Part shown: piece by piece, positions 11,901 to 21,417 of the stretch
How positions within the stretch are numbered: position 1 is the first letter of the stretch
Layout of the letters: the number at the start of each line of letters is the position of its first letter
Origin: Porphyridium purpureum
Lineage: Eukaryota > Rhodophyta > Bangiophyceae > Porphyridiales > Porphyridiaceae
Reading direction: 5' to 3'
Length of the DNA stretch: 64,000 bases
NCBI GenBank assembly: GCA_008690995.1
Contig: VRMN01000013.1
Location: forward strand, 310,001 to 374,000
Notes under the pieces: model-generated
Database searches by the model: none
Told to the model about the DNA's origin: nothing
Seen by the model: only the letters and a program-made list of their open reading frames with translations
Translations under genes and position numbers: made by a program

Positions 11901-13062
11901 GACATTAATACTGAACAACGCGCTTCCCAAACTTGGGTATCGATTCGAAAATGGGAGCTGGGTGTGTCGCAAAGCAAAAACACCGCTCAGTGATGTCCAG
12001 GCAAGCTGTGAGACCCAGCGCTCATCAGGAACCGTTGCTTGTGAGCCATGGATTCGCACTACTGTCGGCCAGCTCATGTGGCTTGCAAGAGCTGCCAGGC
12101 CTGATCTTGCCCACGCCGCTGCGTGGGTGGCGCGGTACGTCGACGCTTGGGACGACCGCGCTTCGTCGGCGCTCGACCGAGTACTGCGATACCTGTTGTG
12201 GCACAAAAACGCTAGCGTTGTGTATCCGCGCCCACCGGAGGCAGACAAAAACGGTCTACTCTCATTTCGACTGGAGGTATTTTGTGACGCAGATTTCGCG
12301 GGATGTCTGAGTACTCGACGCTCGACTACAGGCTTTGTGGTTTTTGCCCGATCGGGGGCGCTTGTGTATTTGTTGGAGTGGCACTCTAGCCGGCAGCGAT
12401 CATGCAGCACAAGCACAACTGAAGCTGAGCTTGCGGCAATGGCTAGTTCACTGAAGATTGGTTTAATGCCTGCCTGGTTGATGCAAGAAGATCTGATGCC
12501 ACCAAATGACAAAAGAGGTCCAATGCGCGCAATCTTGCGCTGCGATAATGAGGCTGCGATTGCATGCGTGAGGAGAGGGTGGTCAGATAAGCTACTGCAT
12601 ATGTCAAAAACACATGGAGTCGAAGTCGCGTGGATCCACGAAGTTACCGAGTTAGCAGGGCTGGCGTTACTGGTGAGGATTGATACAAAGGCGAACACTG
12701 CGGATATGTTTACCAAGGCTTTAAGCGCTGACAAGTTCCTCCGACATCGAGACCAGGTTGTGCAGGTGGCTGCTGCCAGCGAGGGGGCGTGTGAAGATAT
12801 CACTGTACACAGCCACCTTATGCAGGAGCCGGAGCACGTGGGGTCGCGAACCGCGACGTGTCCTGCGGATGGCGCAAAAGGCGGAAAGGGCGTGACGACC
12901 CCTTGCCGTGCTGGCAGGGCGTCGCAACCCGTCCGGGCTGCCGTGCAATTACTCTCGGGGACAAGCACGTCCGCACATGCAGCGCGTGTTGCCTTCACCT
13001 GCCCTGCAGGGCACACCGTCGCATTATATAAAGAGCGCCTCGCCCCACGATTGCATGCGTAG
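8992..13062 (+). mobile_element. Ty1/Copia LTR retrotransposon fossil (copia A), incomplete
   Basis: One long open frame carries the standard Copia order: zinc knuckle, protease, integrase, reverse transcriptase, RNase H. A TATA-like motif (tatataaa) near 13,024 suggests that the 3' end enters an LTR, but no matching repeat is found on the left, so both ends are approximate. The element looks broken (incomplete, at least one break) while its polyprotein core is still largely open, which suggests a moderately recent copy. Its copia-type protease sets it apart from copia B at 28,206. Confidence 0.8.
8992..13062 (+). CDS. Copia A Gag-Pol polyprotein remnant
   Basis: The frame has 1,356 codons. 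A CCHC zinc knuckle (CWKCGREGHTRRNC) lies at residues 56-69, a copia-type aspartic protease site (WIIDSGASRHM) around 125-135, and a GAG-pre-integrase region with H/C pairs around 240-265. Next come the integrase core (RTDKGTEY, then QMNGSAERFNR), reverse transcriptase with YVDD near residue 909, and RNase H with FCDADFAGC near 1,098. The last about 80 residues are low-complexity and probably translate LTR sequence. This is a fossil virus-like gene, not a host function. Confidence 0.85.
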   Translation: MFELHAMLLAVERQMARHANAAVEGAALLTRARGNPGDYRHSHRSAQARTTFRGACWKCGREGHTRRNCPQNTDKGGHGTDGSSPVGSLGAACFALMTKSYADAARAHVLTKTQPTKSTIPDARWIIDSGASRHMTANRNLLENIRACSERIRVADDREVSASAVGDAWVSNVLLSNVLFVPGLAHSLISVPALTAEGARVKFEHDRCCVEGKNVNWKLEGKLQGGLYALRSSTAQTRAKLEHQRLCHPSDESFCDTCVRAKAARRSYPASSQRAEKPLELVHSDLLTITPQGFRGERYVVTLLDEATGLAGCFPIRHKSETLTALKSMVRAMEAMCGHSVRALRTDKGTEYVNAPTRAWADASGIRLESGPPFVPQMNGSAERFNRTLLERVRAVVLAKGLNKHLWPELAPAVCYVLNRSPNTRGTVPIVACGKSGDLDHLRVLGSRAYVYERGPDKLDARARAGILVGYGERHKVYRILLNGTQTVVEATNVRIIEEDQAHELEATHAETETATGLVHNNGPDVPRLLHESGGDTADNTGLASECRQVTTEEHAWTLDEDEAMANSLISNGWNFERAAEHDDLRRRSPLEILQRARDLGLTEQNFREMLYVNESEEDAGAQRGRSASEEQGLTHTMTPRYQHERGEPVQQDSPPPAPRRSERLRRPPARFWNSPEDAHLSVVMATEPTPCAYVTRLITQKEELETMEAKEAIKKELGAMISMSVFDPDSVIEYDEARKHIGAQFVRGKLIVSEKFVEQDANRRVLKARLVAQGCLVYDCNGHLVRDNTFQYEKPIGLRSARIAIAHGRIAGDLATFDVDSAYLSTELKGPKTFLELPMEARPESWGIRFARPVVPLIKALYGLPRSGADFGADARQKIIKQGWAQASGDMNMYFKAFGCAKVLMALYVDDGLLAGDPEAVDKAILEICAIFKISKAIKRMSKGGNVTFLGMTVDASPDAWSLHSNGYSTLILNNALPKLGYRFENGSWVCRKAKTPLSDVQASCETQRSSGTVACEPWIRTTVGQLMWLARAARPDLAHAAAWVARYVDAWDDRASSALDRVLRYLLWHKNASVVYPRPPEADKNGLLSFRLEVFCDADFAGCLSTRRSTTGFVVFARSGALVYLLEWHSSRQRSCSTSTTEAELAAMASSLKIGLMPAWLMQEDLMPPNDKRGPMRAILRCDNEAAIACVRRGWSDKLLHMSKTHGVEVAWIHEVTELAGLALLVRIDTKANTADMFTKALSADKFLRHRDQVVQVAAASEGACEDITVHSHLMQEPEHVGSRTATCPADGAKGGKGVTTPCRAGRASQPVRAAVQLLSGTSTSAHAARVAFTCPAGHTVALYKERLAPRLHA

Positions 13063-13393
13063 GGCTTCAGTAAAGGAAGTAAGGTGAATACAGGAGAATA
13101 GCAGTCTTCACTTGCACATCATCATGGCGCTCACCTTCGGTAACACCATCCCCACGGTTCTTTCGGGCATGCCTGTTCAACAGGAGGCGCGCTCGCATTG
13201 GCGGGCTCCATGCGGCTAGGTGGGGGTCCGTGAACAAGGAAAGGACACTTACGCATCCACCTCATTTGGCAAAAGCATTGTGACTAGGTCCAGCAGCCGC
13301 AAGGTTCTGAAATATTCCGCGACGATTCGGCAAAGTCGAAGAAGGGCAGATTGAAGCTTTCCACTGGCAAAACCAAAAGCCGCGGGCCATTAC
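13063..13393. other. Right flank of copia A
   Basis: No gene is seen. It may contain the rest of a 3' LTR (the TATA-like motif lies just upstream), but without a second copy the LTR end cannot be defined. Confidence 0.3.
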
Positions 13394-13831
13394 ATGCCAC
13401 GTCCTCGTCCTCGCCCAGGCCATAATCGACCGTCATGCAAGACATTGGGGCAATTCCGGAAGAATAATGGCAAGAAATGGGCTTTCAAGAAGCCCGGACC
13501 GGCACCGCGAAAACGGGAACATCGCCTGATTCGGCACACATTCACGGACAGGCTGAACTTCGCACGGGCAGCGACGCACTTAAAGCTAGCGTGCAGGGCT
13601 AGAACTGCTCGTCTTAACCTGAACAACTTCCCTGACTTTCGTGTCTTTGCGCAAGGGAAAACGTCTTTCTTTTCGGAAGAGAACCGACTCAAACGCCCTA
13701 CGTTTGCTCGAGATGACGTTAATAGATTGCCAATAATTTGGAAGAATGTAATCTACTCCAATGAAACGGTCTCTCGGCTCGACGGGCCGAATGGGCACAA
13801 GAAGACTTACCAGCACGAACGCACGGATTAA
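13394..13831 (+). pseudogene. Tc1/mariner-type transposase remnant
   Basis: A 145-codon frame resembles the middle of a Tc1-like transposase. A basic N-terminal stretch is followed by TSFFSEENRLKRPTFARDD and IIWKNVIYSNETVSRLDG, which matches the family pattern 'KPFLS..N..KR..FA... W..V.WSDES.F...G'. The second catalytic Asp of the usual SDE motif is Asn here (SNE), and the frame stops soon after, so the catalytic C-terminal third is missing. It is most likely a dead fragment of a plain DNA transposon. No terminal repeats were found. It lies between copia A and the first host gene. Confidence 0.55.
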
Positions 13832-14609
13832 ACGCCTTGCGTTGCCTGCAAAGCTCACTGACTGCCGAGCGATGTCAGCGCGCCAAGCTAGATGCCATGA
13901 TGCCTAGGGCACTAGAGCTACTATCTTGGTGCCCCGACCCGTTAGATTGTTCATACGGATTATTGCAAGATGACGCGTCTAGACATGTGCCGCAAACCAC
14001 GCACGAGCTGTTTGATTTGGTGGGAATCTCGCTGCCGACTGGCCAGCGCGGTTGCCAGACTGGACCACTTGAAAGCCTGCAGGTGATCATGTTTCGCCAC
14101 ATACCTTGCCAAGGACGCCACTTTATACGCGTAGATAACATAATCTCTGTTTCTATATGACTGCTGGCGAAAGGAAGCGCCAAACCATGTCGAGACCTTG
14201 ATCAAAAGCATTGCCCCGTCACTTGTAGGCCCGCATCGTCGCCGGTGGCCGTCAGACGAAGTACCATTTCCATTGCTGTGTCCAAATCCCTCCTCGACCT
14301 CTTCTTTGTTTCCATCTCACTGTTTCTGTGTCTTACACTTCGGCGCCTCTCTTCCCAGTCGTCCCGTTTGTTCCACGATACCCGTGTCCGCGCCTACCAG
14401 ATGGGTCCTTGGGCAAACAATTTTCTGAGCGAAAGTGGGCCGAGTTTGTCGCACGGAAGCTTTATATCTTCAAGAGTGACCGAGGACTTGGTGAAGTGTC
14501 CAGCTAGCAACCTCGCGCAAGTCGCGTCAGCGCTGCAGGATCAGGTGACATATGCGGGCAAGCAACGGCGGAAGTGCGCGGGGACTTTGTGCAAACGGAA
14601 GCGAACAAG
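13832..14609. other. Non-coding stretch upstream of the C2 gene
   Basis: There are only short frames with no recognisable protein or RNA. It presumably carries the promoter of the C2-domain gene and decayed transposon sequence. Confidence 0.35.
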
Positions 14610-15862
14610 ATGACAGGGCGCGGACGGTTGGTGGAGGCCGAGCTGGACGTCATGGTGGTGTCGGCGCGCAACATGCCACAAAGACACCGGGAGCTTGTTT
14701 GGGGGGAAGCAGGATCCGTACGTGAGCTTGCGCCCGGCGTACTCGCAGGAGACAAAGCTCACGACAAAGAAGCAGGGCGCGGGGAAGAGCGCGACGTGGA
14801 ATGAGCGCTTCCACTGGCGGTTGGACGTCGCGGGGGGTCTCCAGAACTTGCACATGAACGTCGAAGTATACGACGCGAATGTCGGCAAGGACCGCCTCGT
14901 GGGCTCAGTGAAAATCAATTTGATTCCCCTCGTCACTACCGCACAATCTACCCCGGCTATTGATGCGTGGTATAGGCTGCGAGGCCACAAGGGAAGCTTC
15001 GCAGGTGATATCTACTTGTCGATCACGCTGCGCACTGTCTTTGAAAGTGCGCCATCTCCGCAGGTGCACAAGCCGACGGCGCACGCCGGCATGCCGTACG
15101 CGGTCGCGCCGTACACGCCATCGCCTCCGCCGCAGTATGGTGCACCTTCGCCGCAGTATGGTGCGCCGTCGCCGCAGTATGGTGCGCCTTCGCCTGATAT
15201 GGTGCGCCTTCGCCACCGCAGTATAGTGCGCCAGCCGCCGCAGTATATGGTGCGCCGTCGCCGCAGATATGGTGCGCCTTCGCCACAGTATGGTGCGCCT
15301 TCGCCGCAGGTATAGTGCGCCTTACCGCTACGCCGTCACAGTATGGTGCGCCTATGGCGCGCCTTCGCCCGCGAGTATGGTGCGCGCGCCGCCAGCTATG
15401 GTGCGCCTTCGCTTAAAAGCTCCGCTTAATGCCAGAGGAAATCAGTACTTTGGCGGCTATGGGCCACCACCTCAAGTTCCTGCGCAGCAGCAACAACAGC
15501 CTCCGCTCCCACAGGCGGATTACAGACAGCATGCGAGTGCCATGTACATACCGCCACCGTCGCCCGTGGGGCATCCGTGGGCAGTGCCAATGCCGCAAGG
15601 CTCATCAGGGGCGGCTTACGGCAACGAATCGTCGCCGGCACCTTATGCGGCGTATCCGCCTCCAGTCCCCGTGCCCACTGTAGGACCATTGCCGCCCGGG
15701 TACAATGAGCCAGCCGACCTTTACGCATCTGGTGCCGCTTACCCAGGCCAGCGCCCTGGTGGGACAACCCCGCACAGTTCTGGATTTCTGCAAGCACCGC
15801 CTGAAGCTACGGGCTACCCTCAGCTATCACGTGCACCTATGCATAATCCCTATTACCCTTGA
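14610..15862 (+). CDS. C2-domain protein with Pro/Tyr/Gln-rich tail; frame broken
   Basis: The ATG at 14610 opens GRLVEAELDVMVVSARNM, a typical C2 beta strand. The domain continues in another frame from 14695 (FGGKQDPYVSL, then KSATWNERFHW, LHMNVEVYDAN, RLVGSVKINL), so one extra base lies near 14,672-14,690. After the C2 domain come YGAPSPQ repeats whose frame changes again more than once, then a Pro/Gln/Tyr tail in the frame ending at 15862 (...HNPYYP). C2 domains bind Ca2+ and membranes; plant SRC2-like proteins have the same C2-plus-PxY layout. Since both halves keep good sequence, the breaks may be assembly errors in homopolymers and repeats, not true decay. The call is solid for C2, less so for expression. 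Confidence 0.65.
15127..15312 (+). repeat. Tandem repeat coding YGAPSPQ
   Basis: A 21-base unit (cagtatggtgcgccttcgcc) is repeated about eight times, with units of altered length in the middle. It codes YGAPSPQ in the C2 protein tail. Length variants disturb the frame and make it prone to slippage or misassembly. Confidence 0.8.
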
Positions 15863-16100
15863 ATCTGTAAAAGACATCGACACCGGTGCCCCACATCTGC
15901 TCCGCTTGACAGACCCGATCTCCGGGGCTGAAGTATCCGCGCGGGGATCCCATTCCCGCGAGGGCGCAGATATGAGGAAGGCACAGGGTTGGCGAGGAAA
16001 GCGATCCACTTGAATGACAGGAACAAGGGCGCTCTATCTGCCACGCACTCACGCTTGTAGGTGGCGCGGCCGACGCAGCGGTGTTGGCAGCGTCGGAAGA

Positions 16101-16694
16101 ATGGACGTGGATGCGCGCGAGACGGAGATAGCACGCGGCATTGGGCAGGAGGACCCGCAACTTGCAGCAACGGAGCTCGCTTGTGCTGTGAGGTTGCGGC
16201 CGCGCGTCATCATGCTCGTTGGGCTTCCGGGGTCGGGGAAATCGACGTTTGTGTCTGCGCTGCTCGAAGCTGCGGCAGGAGGTCACGCCGAACCCGCGGG
16301 CCACGGACCCGAAGGACGGAGCCCAGGGACGGCCGAGTGGGTGCGGATTAGTCAGGATGCGCTAGGCTCGCGTCATAATTGTGAAAGGGAAGCGCTGCTT
16401 GCGTTGCAGGAGGGAAAGCATTGCATTATTGATCGGTGCAATTTGAACGAGAAGCAGCGCAGCCCCTGGATCGCGCTAGCGCGGAAGTTTGACGGAGTGG
16501 TGGGAGCCATAGGATTTGACGTGCCTGCTGCCACATGCCTTGCACGACTGAAGACCCGCCAGGACCACGAGACGATCACAGCGACCGACGACCACGCACG
16601 CATCCTTCGCGGGTTGACGCGAGACTGGAAAGTGCCGTCTGAACGCGAGGGGGCATCCACTTTTACGTATCCGTGCGGTCACAGAAGTGTGTGA
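16101..16694 (+). CDS. P-loop kinase-like protein (AAA_33 / polynucleotide kinase-like)
   Basis: An ATG at 16101 begins MDVDARETEI; a longer GTG frame upstream is less likely. Near residue 42 is a Walker A motif, MLVGLPGSGKSTF, followed by RISQDALGSR, HCIIDRCNLNEKQR (a Walker-B-like IIDRCN) and a basic lid region (LARLKTRQDHETI). This is the layout of the small polynucleotide-kinase-like ATPases found in PNKP and in plant bHLH140-type proteins; the substrate is unknown. The C-terminus looks frame-shifted at a G-run near 16,648: two other frames continue with protein-like sequence to about 16,740. About 200 residues are visible. Confidence 0.6.
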   Translation: MDVDARETEIARGIGQEDPQLAATELACAVRLRPRVIMLVGLPGSGKSTFVSALLEAAAGGHAEPAGHGPEGRSPGTAEWVRISQDALGSRHNCEREALLALQEGKHCIIDRCNLNEKQRSPWIALARKFDGVVGAIGFDVPAATCLARLKTRQDHETITATDDHARILRGLTRDWKVPSEREGASTFTYPCGHRSV

Positions 16695-17037
16695 CGGGGT
16701 GGTGAACGACCTTTTGGACGTGCCGGAGGCAGGAGGATGAACTATGATCCCGCACGTTGGATTAGCCGCCGCTGCCGACTGCCTCGACGTGATGAATACA
16801 AAGCCCGAGCAGCGACAACGTGTGCGAACCGACCCACCAGCTCAGGCAGACGCCGGCTGTGCCAGGGTACGGTGCGCAATGGTGCCAGGCGATACCGGGT
16901 TGACGCAGAGCAATGCCAGTCGTGCGTGTTCTCCCACAGCGTAAACAGAAATACGTCGCGCGTGAGCCAGGTCAGTAAAACCGCGCGCCCCGGTCCCTAC
17001 GCAGGGCGGGGCCTGCGGTTAATGCTGGACGATCAAA

Positions 17038-18738
17038 GTGCGGGAGAGGGCGGAAGCGGGCGCGGCGGCGGTCGATGCGGTCGAAACGGGCGCTTCGGTT
17101 TGGCCGCGGCCGATCGACATCAGCCGGGCGTTGATGATTGTGCGCTCCTCGGCTGATATCAAGAATGAGGAAGACATCATGATCTCGCGCGCCCTCCCGA
17201 CGATTGCCACGGGCGTGGACACGGTCGAGGAGAAGGAGACGCATCTGCAGCAGGCGTTGTTGACGTCAATTCTTGGCCAGGACAGGAGCAAGACGATCGA
17301 TATTCCGATTCCGGTCGTGTCAGAGCTGCCGCCAGAGCAGCAGCTCAAGCTGGTGCCGTTCAAGAACCCCAGCTCGTACATAAAGCTTGATCTAACGGAC
17401 GCAGAGTTTCTGGCCATGTCTGTGGACTACGAGGCGGACGCGCAGGACGAAGCGTGGCTTAACCAGCAAAGCGGCATCGACATTGACACATTTGAATGTG
17501 CGATCGACAAGCTTGAAAAGGTGCAGGGCTTCCGACCAGAATTAATACCCTACGCAGGAAGCAATGCACAAGAAGCGCTGCGCATGCTGGATTCGGAGCC
17601 AAAGCGCAAGCAAGTGTTCAACTACTGGCTGGCAAAGCGCCAATCACGCGAAGGAAGCAGGCCTCTGCTTCGCCACTTTCAACCTCCTCCAGATCCAGAC
17701 GATCCTAACCCAGCCGTCGCGTTTCGGCCGGTCCAAAAGGACCAGACAGCGAATCGAAACCGTGCACGCAGTAACACGTATGAAAATTACCGCAAAGTGC
17801 TGTTGCTGTACCAAGACTTGGTCAAAGTTCGTGGTGTGCTCGATGAGATTGCCAAGCGCGAAAGAATCAAGCGTGATTTGTTCATGAAGCGTATTGAGTA
17901 TGCGCGGAAGTTGTCAGAGTTGGCCATCACGAATCCTCGGTTTTGTATCTCATTACCGGACGCAGAAGAGCAAAGCCTCAGGCGGCGGCAGCGCAGGTGC
18001 TGCTGGCGGCTCTGCGGCAGGGGCGGAGGAGAACGAACCGGGCATACCGCTGCCAGGAAGAAGCGGCTTGTTAGCACTGGGGTGGATGCGTTTGGCTTTG
18101 ATGATGCCGCGCAGCACTTTTTGCCACAAATGCGGTACTTTGCCGGTGGCTTTGCTGTGAATGGGGTCGCTTGCTACGATCACCGCGTCTTTTCGGCGGC
18201 GACTCTTGCCCGCAGTCGGCCCTTTGCAGCGCCGACAAACCAATTTGACGCGAATGGCTTGCATACTTACGAGTTTCCTTCCGCTTCGATGCGCTGGGCA
18301 AAGCCGATTCGAGCTGCAGACGTGGATGTGGCGCACCGGCCGGAGCCACGGTTTCGAAATGCACCGGGCCGAGGTAAGTGGAGCGCTAGCGCTCTGGATG
18401 GACAAGAGGATGCCTGGCTTTCGCCAGACAGTGCACGCGCAGCGGCAGCACTGGTAGGAGCACCCGTGGCGCCGGCGCGCAAACGATCGACGATCGTACG
18501 GCCGCGACTCGGCCGAGGCGGGCGTATCATTCTCGACCGCATCGCTACGGACGAACATACTGGAGCTCGAACAGATGCGAGTAGCGATAGAGGCGCTTTC
18601 CGGGGACCACTATCTCGTACAGGCTCTGACTACACGCTCTCGGGGGCGCATACACGGCTGGCGTTCCGTGGAGACCCAGGCTTCGGAGCTCGCCGGAAGA
18701 TCACGACGCTCATCCATTCTTTTTGCTTCGACCTTTGA
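17038..18738 (+). CDS. Enhancer of polycomb-like (EPL1) chromatin subunit; ends uncertain
   Basis: The family core is clear: ISRALPTIATGVDTVEEKETHLQQAL, IPIPVVSE, DYEADAQDEAWL, FECAIDKLEK, VFNYWLAKR, then NPAVAFRPVQKDQTANRNR and an Arg/Lys-rich helix (KRERIKRDLF). EPL1/EPC proteins are the scaffold of the NuA4/Piccolo histone acetyltransferase that joins the catalytic subunit to nucleosomes. The frame has no ATG before 17134, yet the conserved N-terminus (RPIDISRAL) starts before that, so the true start (perhaps the ATG at 17023 in another frame) is separated by a frame break. Around 17,960-18,060 another frame reads more naturally (Gly/Ala/Ser). The tail carries GRGGRIILDR. Identity is confident; both ends are not. 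Confidence 0.7.
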   Translation: MRERAEAGAAAVDAVETGASVWPRPIDISRALMIVRSSADIKNEEDIMISRALPTIATGVDTVEEKETHLQQALLTSILGQDRSKTIDIPIPVVSELPPEQQLKLVPFKNPSSYIKLDLTDAEFLAMSVDYEADAQDEAWLNQQSGIDIDTFECAIDKLEKVQGFRPELIPYAGSNAQEALRMLDSEPKRKQVFNYWLAKRQSREGSRPLLRHFQPPPDPDDPNPAVAFRPVQKDQTANRNRARSNTYENYRKVLLLYQDLVKVRGVLDEIAKRERIKRDLFMKRIEYARKLSELAITNPRFCISLPDAEEQSLRRRQRRCCWRLCGRGGGERTGHTAARKKRLVSTGVDAFGFDDAAQHFLPQMRYFAGGFAVNGVACYDHRVFSAATLARSRPFAAPTNQFDANGLHTYEFPSASMRWAKPIRAADVDVAHRPEPRFRNAPGRGKWSASALDGQEDAWLSPDSARAAAALVGAPVAPARKRSTIVRPRLGRGGRIILDRIATDEHTGARTDASSDRGAFRGPLSRTGSDYTLSGAHTRLAFRGDPGFGARRKITTLIHSFCFDL

Positions 18739-18977
18739 AGGGCTACGGGCTGCTCGTGCGGCAAAGCCCCGTGCCCGCGGAAGGCGCATGGGCGTGGCCC
18801 ACGCGTCATCAGGGCGCGGACGGCGCAGAAAAGGACGACAGCGTGTCGTCTGTTGAAAGCAGGGACGATTTTGTTTTGGTGACGAGCGCGTTCGAAGACC
18901 GGGAAAGACTTCGGGAGACGATGCCATGGTATGTGAGTGATGACAGCCCGCTTTTAGAAATCCTCCGTGAAGAATAA
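18739..18977 (+). other. Possible out-of-frame C-terminal continuation of the EPL1-like gene
   Basis: A frame overlapping the end of the EPL1-like gene and closing at 18977 reads acidic, protein-like sequence (DSVSSVESRDDFVLV, then ETMPWYVSDD). It may be the true C-terminus after a one-base frame break. A chance frame is the alternative. Confidence 0.3.
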
Positions 18978-19192
18978 TATGTATTGTATTTGCTAGACGA
19001 ATCGCCGAACCAGCCGCTGCGTGCGATCGAGACATACTATCTGACGCCTGATGGAGAAGAATGTAAACGTTCTCCGGCTCTCGTGCATTCCCTGCGAAAG
19101 TAGGAGAAACCAACCCATCCAAGTCACTTGTGACCCCATCTTTGCCACACCGCAGACGGTGCGCGAAGGATCATGGCGACGGGCTCTAGCAC

Positions 19193-19746
19193 CTACTCGA
19201 GCCTTTTCAAAAGGGCTTTCTGTTTTCTCTCTGCCGGCGTCAACGTCTCCTCCACGTCGACCAAGTCCGAGATCGCACGCGCCCACAAAATGTACTTCCA
19301 CGTCGCGAGCTTGTCAATGGTGTCTATGTGATGCGAACCCAGCAGCTCGTCGGCCTTGGGGCTGAGGCCCTGGAGCGCCGAGCACGGGAGCGCGACCATC
19401 TGGACTACTTGCCTCGTAACCATATCGACCACTTGTCGGCGTTCGCGGGCAATAAATCCGGGCGCTTGCCCTCGCGCTCGAGCTCGCTGAGCAGCTTGAT
19501 TGCAGAGGCCCACTTGGCGTACTTCCAATTGCCAAACTCCCTCACGGTCTTGACGCCCAAGATCTCCATCATGTCGTCCGCGCGCTCCGTGATCCCCTGC
19601 AGCGCGTGCAGCGGGCCGTCCGCAATCTCGTGCAGCGACTTGCCCTCGCAATCCTTGACCAGCACCTCGGACAAGTTCATCTTGTACGCGCCCATCCAAT
19701 CGGCGTACTCGTCCACCCTGGCCTTCTTCGCCGCCGGCTCCGCCAT
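19193..19746 (-). CDS. Small protein with two helical 'ALQG...WKY..WA' repeats; frame break
   Basis: An ATG at 19746 begins MAEPAAKKARVDEYADWM. The first repeat reads LHALQGITERADDMMEILGVKTVREFGNWKYAKWASAI; after a one-base frame break near 19,410-19,440 the second repeat reads CSALQGLSPKADELLGSHHIDTIDKLATWKYILWARAI and ends ...QKALLKRLE at 19193. The two units align over about 45 residues: ALQG+, AD, I/V-x-T, WKY, WA-x-AI. The pattern resembles helix-hairpin-helix-like modules, but I cannot name a family or function. The combined length would be about 183 residues. Since both repeats are well kept, the break may be a sequencing error. Confidence 0.55.
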
Positions 19747-19782
19747 GCTGCCTCTTCCCCCTCCGTACTACTCCTCACTTCC

Positions 19783-19864
19783 AGCCACACACACACACCC
19801 CGCCGCCGACCCAATCTCCAACTTCTAATCCACACGCAAACACCTCTCTCTCTCTCTCTCTCCT
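19783..19864. repeat. CA and CT microsatellites
   Basis: A short (AC)n run near 19,783-19,797 and a (CT)n run near 19,842-19,863 lie in the leader of the two-repeat gene. Confidence 0.8.
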
Positions 19865-20542
19865 TGCCCCTCCCATTTCCCACAAAATCCATTTCCGCTT
19901 TCAGCCTTCTCAGAAAGCGCACGCGCGCTCATCCGCCAAAATCTGCGCGCGTACCAGCGTAGAGCAGCGAACAGCGCTGGAACCTACGCAAACGCGCACT
20001 GTACATAGGATGCGTAACGGAGGTGTACAGTGCGTGCCTCGGCAATAACGCATAGGGTTTTACCGTCGCGGTTTTTAACTTTCCGGTACCACAGAAGCCC
20101 GCGTGCGCAGATGGGATGTGCCAGGGGTGGTTGGAATTAGGAGCGTGAATCGGCTGGTGGTGGTTGTTGGCACGTCAGGACGGCTGTGGTTGCTGCGGCT
20201 GCTGCGATCTCTGGACAGCCGGTGCGCGGTAAGCGGAAGTGGATCTAGGTGAATTACCTGAGAGCGAACCTAGGGTAAAGGGAGCGATATGGCGCACGCG
20301 CAGCAAGCGATGCTTTCAGGATGATGGGTATTACGCGCTTGCCTGGTTCAGGGGCGTTCAGCCCCGCTGCGCTGAGGACGCCATTACGCCAGCGCGTCTA
20401 GGCGAGAACGGTTTGTCGCGCCGTCGAGCGCTGCGCAGGGGCCGTGCCAGGGTGCTGGACAGGGACGCCAAAGAGCACGTACGCAGATACGCCTTTGGCG
20501 CTGGCTCAAACTGATTATTTCGAGGGCCAAAGACTATTACTA

Positions 20543-20968
20543 ATGTCGATACGCGCGCAATTACTTTGGGCTCAGTCGCAGGGCTTTCTGGACTGCGCCG
20601 AGCGCGTTCGCGCCTTCGGCAGGGCCAACATGCAGCAGGCCATGGGCTGCATGGAACTCGCCGCCGACGGCGGCGAGTTTACAACCACGCACGAGATGCA
20701 GCATCTGGACTCGCCGCTCGGCGCACTCATACAGTCCGAGGAGGAGCTGCGTGACACGATCAAGGGCATGGTGGATAACGACTTTTACAAGGACTTTTTC
20801 GAAAACGACGAGAATGACGAGGACGAGGTGTACGACTGGCTCTCGCAGCTCGTGACCACTTCGGAGCGCCACTTGGTCGAGCTCACAGACGCGCGGAACG
20901 ACATTCTCGAGGTGGAGGATCGCGCGAACCCTGAAACTCCTCACCAGGACGAAGAGCCGGAAAACTAG
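20543..20968 (+). CDS. Acidic helical protein of unknown function
   Basis: The frame is open from before 20444 but with no ATG until 20543; from there 141 residues run to 20968. The sequence is strongly helical: AQLLWAQSQGFLDCAERVRAF, ANMQQAMGCMELAADGG, then an acidic stretch DFFENDENDEDEVYDWL and LVTTSERHLVELTD. The helix pattern loosely recalls ferritin-like bundles, but iron-binding Glu/His sets are not evident, so I give no function. The helix probably begins before the ATG (DYFEGQRLLL), so the true start may be upstream behind another frame break as in neighbouring genes. Confidence 0.45.
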   Translation: MSIRAQLLWAQSQGFLDCAERVRAFGRANMQQAMGCMELAADGGEFTTTHEMQHLDSPLGALIQSEEELRDTIKGMVDNDFYKDFFENDENDEDEVYDWLSQLVTTSERHLVELTDARNDILEVEDRANPETPHQDEEPEN

Positions 20969-21417
20969 CCTGATTTTGCAGACAGGCGGTCTGATTCAAT
21001 CCCATACCCATTCGCCTGCACGTACGAAAAAAAAAGTTTAGTTGGTAGCCAGGGGCCCGCTCGCCACTCTGCTGATTGTGGGCATCAACCCTAGAGGGTA
21101 GCGAGCTGGTCTTCGTCAGAGTAAAGCGTCATACGCATGCTGTATCCTCTTTGAGCACAATTGTGCGCGGCTCCACCGCGAGCGCGAGATTTTGCGCCTA
21201 GTCACAAATGTGACAGCAGCATATCACGAAGGAAGGGGGAGCGCACTGCTGAGTGCGCCTTGCGGCTGCGGACTTCCATACCGAAACGCCTCGAAAAGGG
21301 CACAGGGAACGGCGTGAGAACGGCCAGGTCTGACACGTCGAGTTTCGCCGTCGTGCCGAGGGTGTGGCGGCGAGTTGTGTCTCGGAGGGCAGCAGCGCAC
21401 GGCTCGAAAAGCCCGGT
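20969..21417. other. Intergenic stretch upstream of the START gene
   Basis: No gene is seen. An A-run lies near 21,027-21,035. It must hold the terminator of the preceding gene and the promoter of the START-domain gene. Confidence 0.4.

Noticed and set aside
13125-13220. Short frame MALTFGNTIP after copia A
   Set aside because: It is only about 31 codons; it looks promising as a gene start but stops at once and matches nothing.
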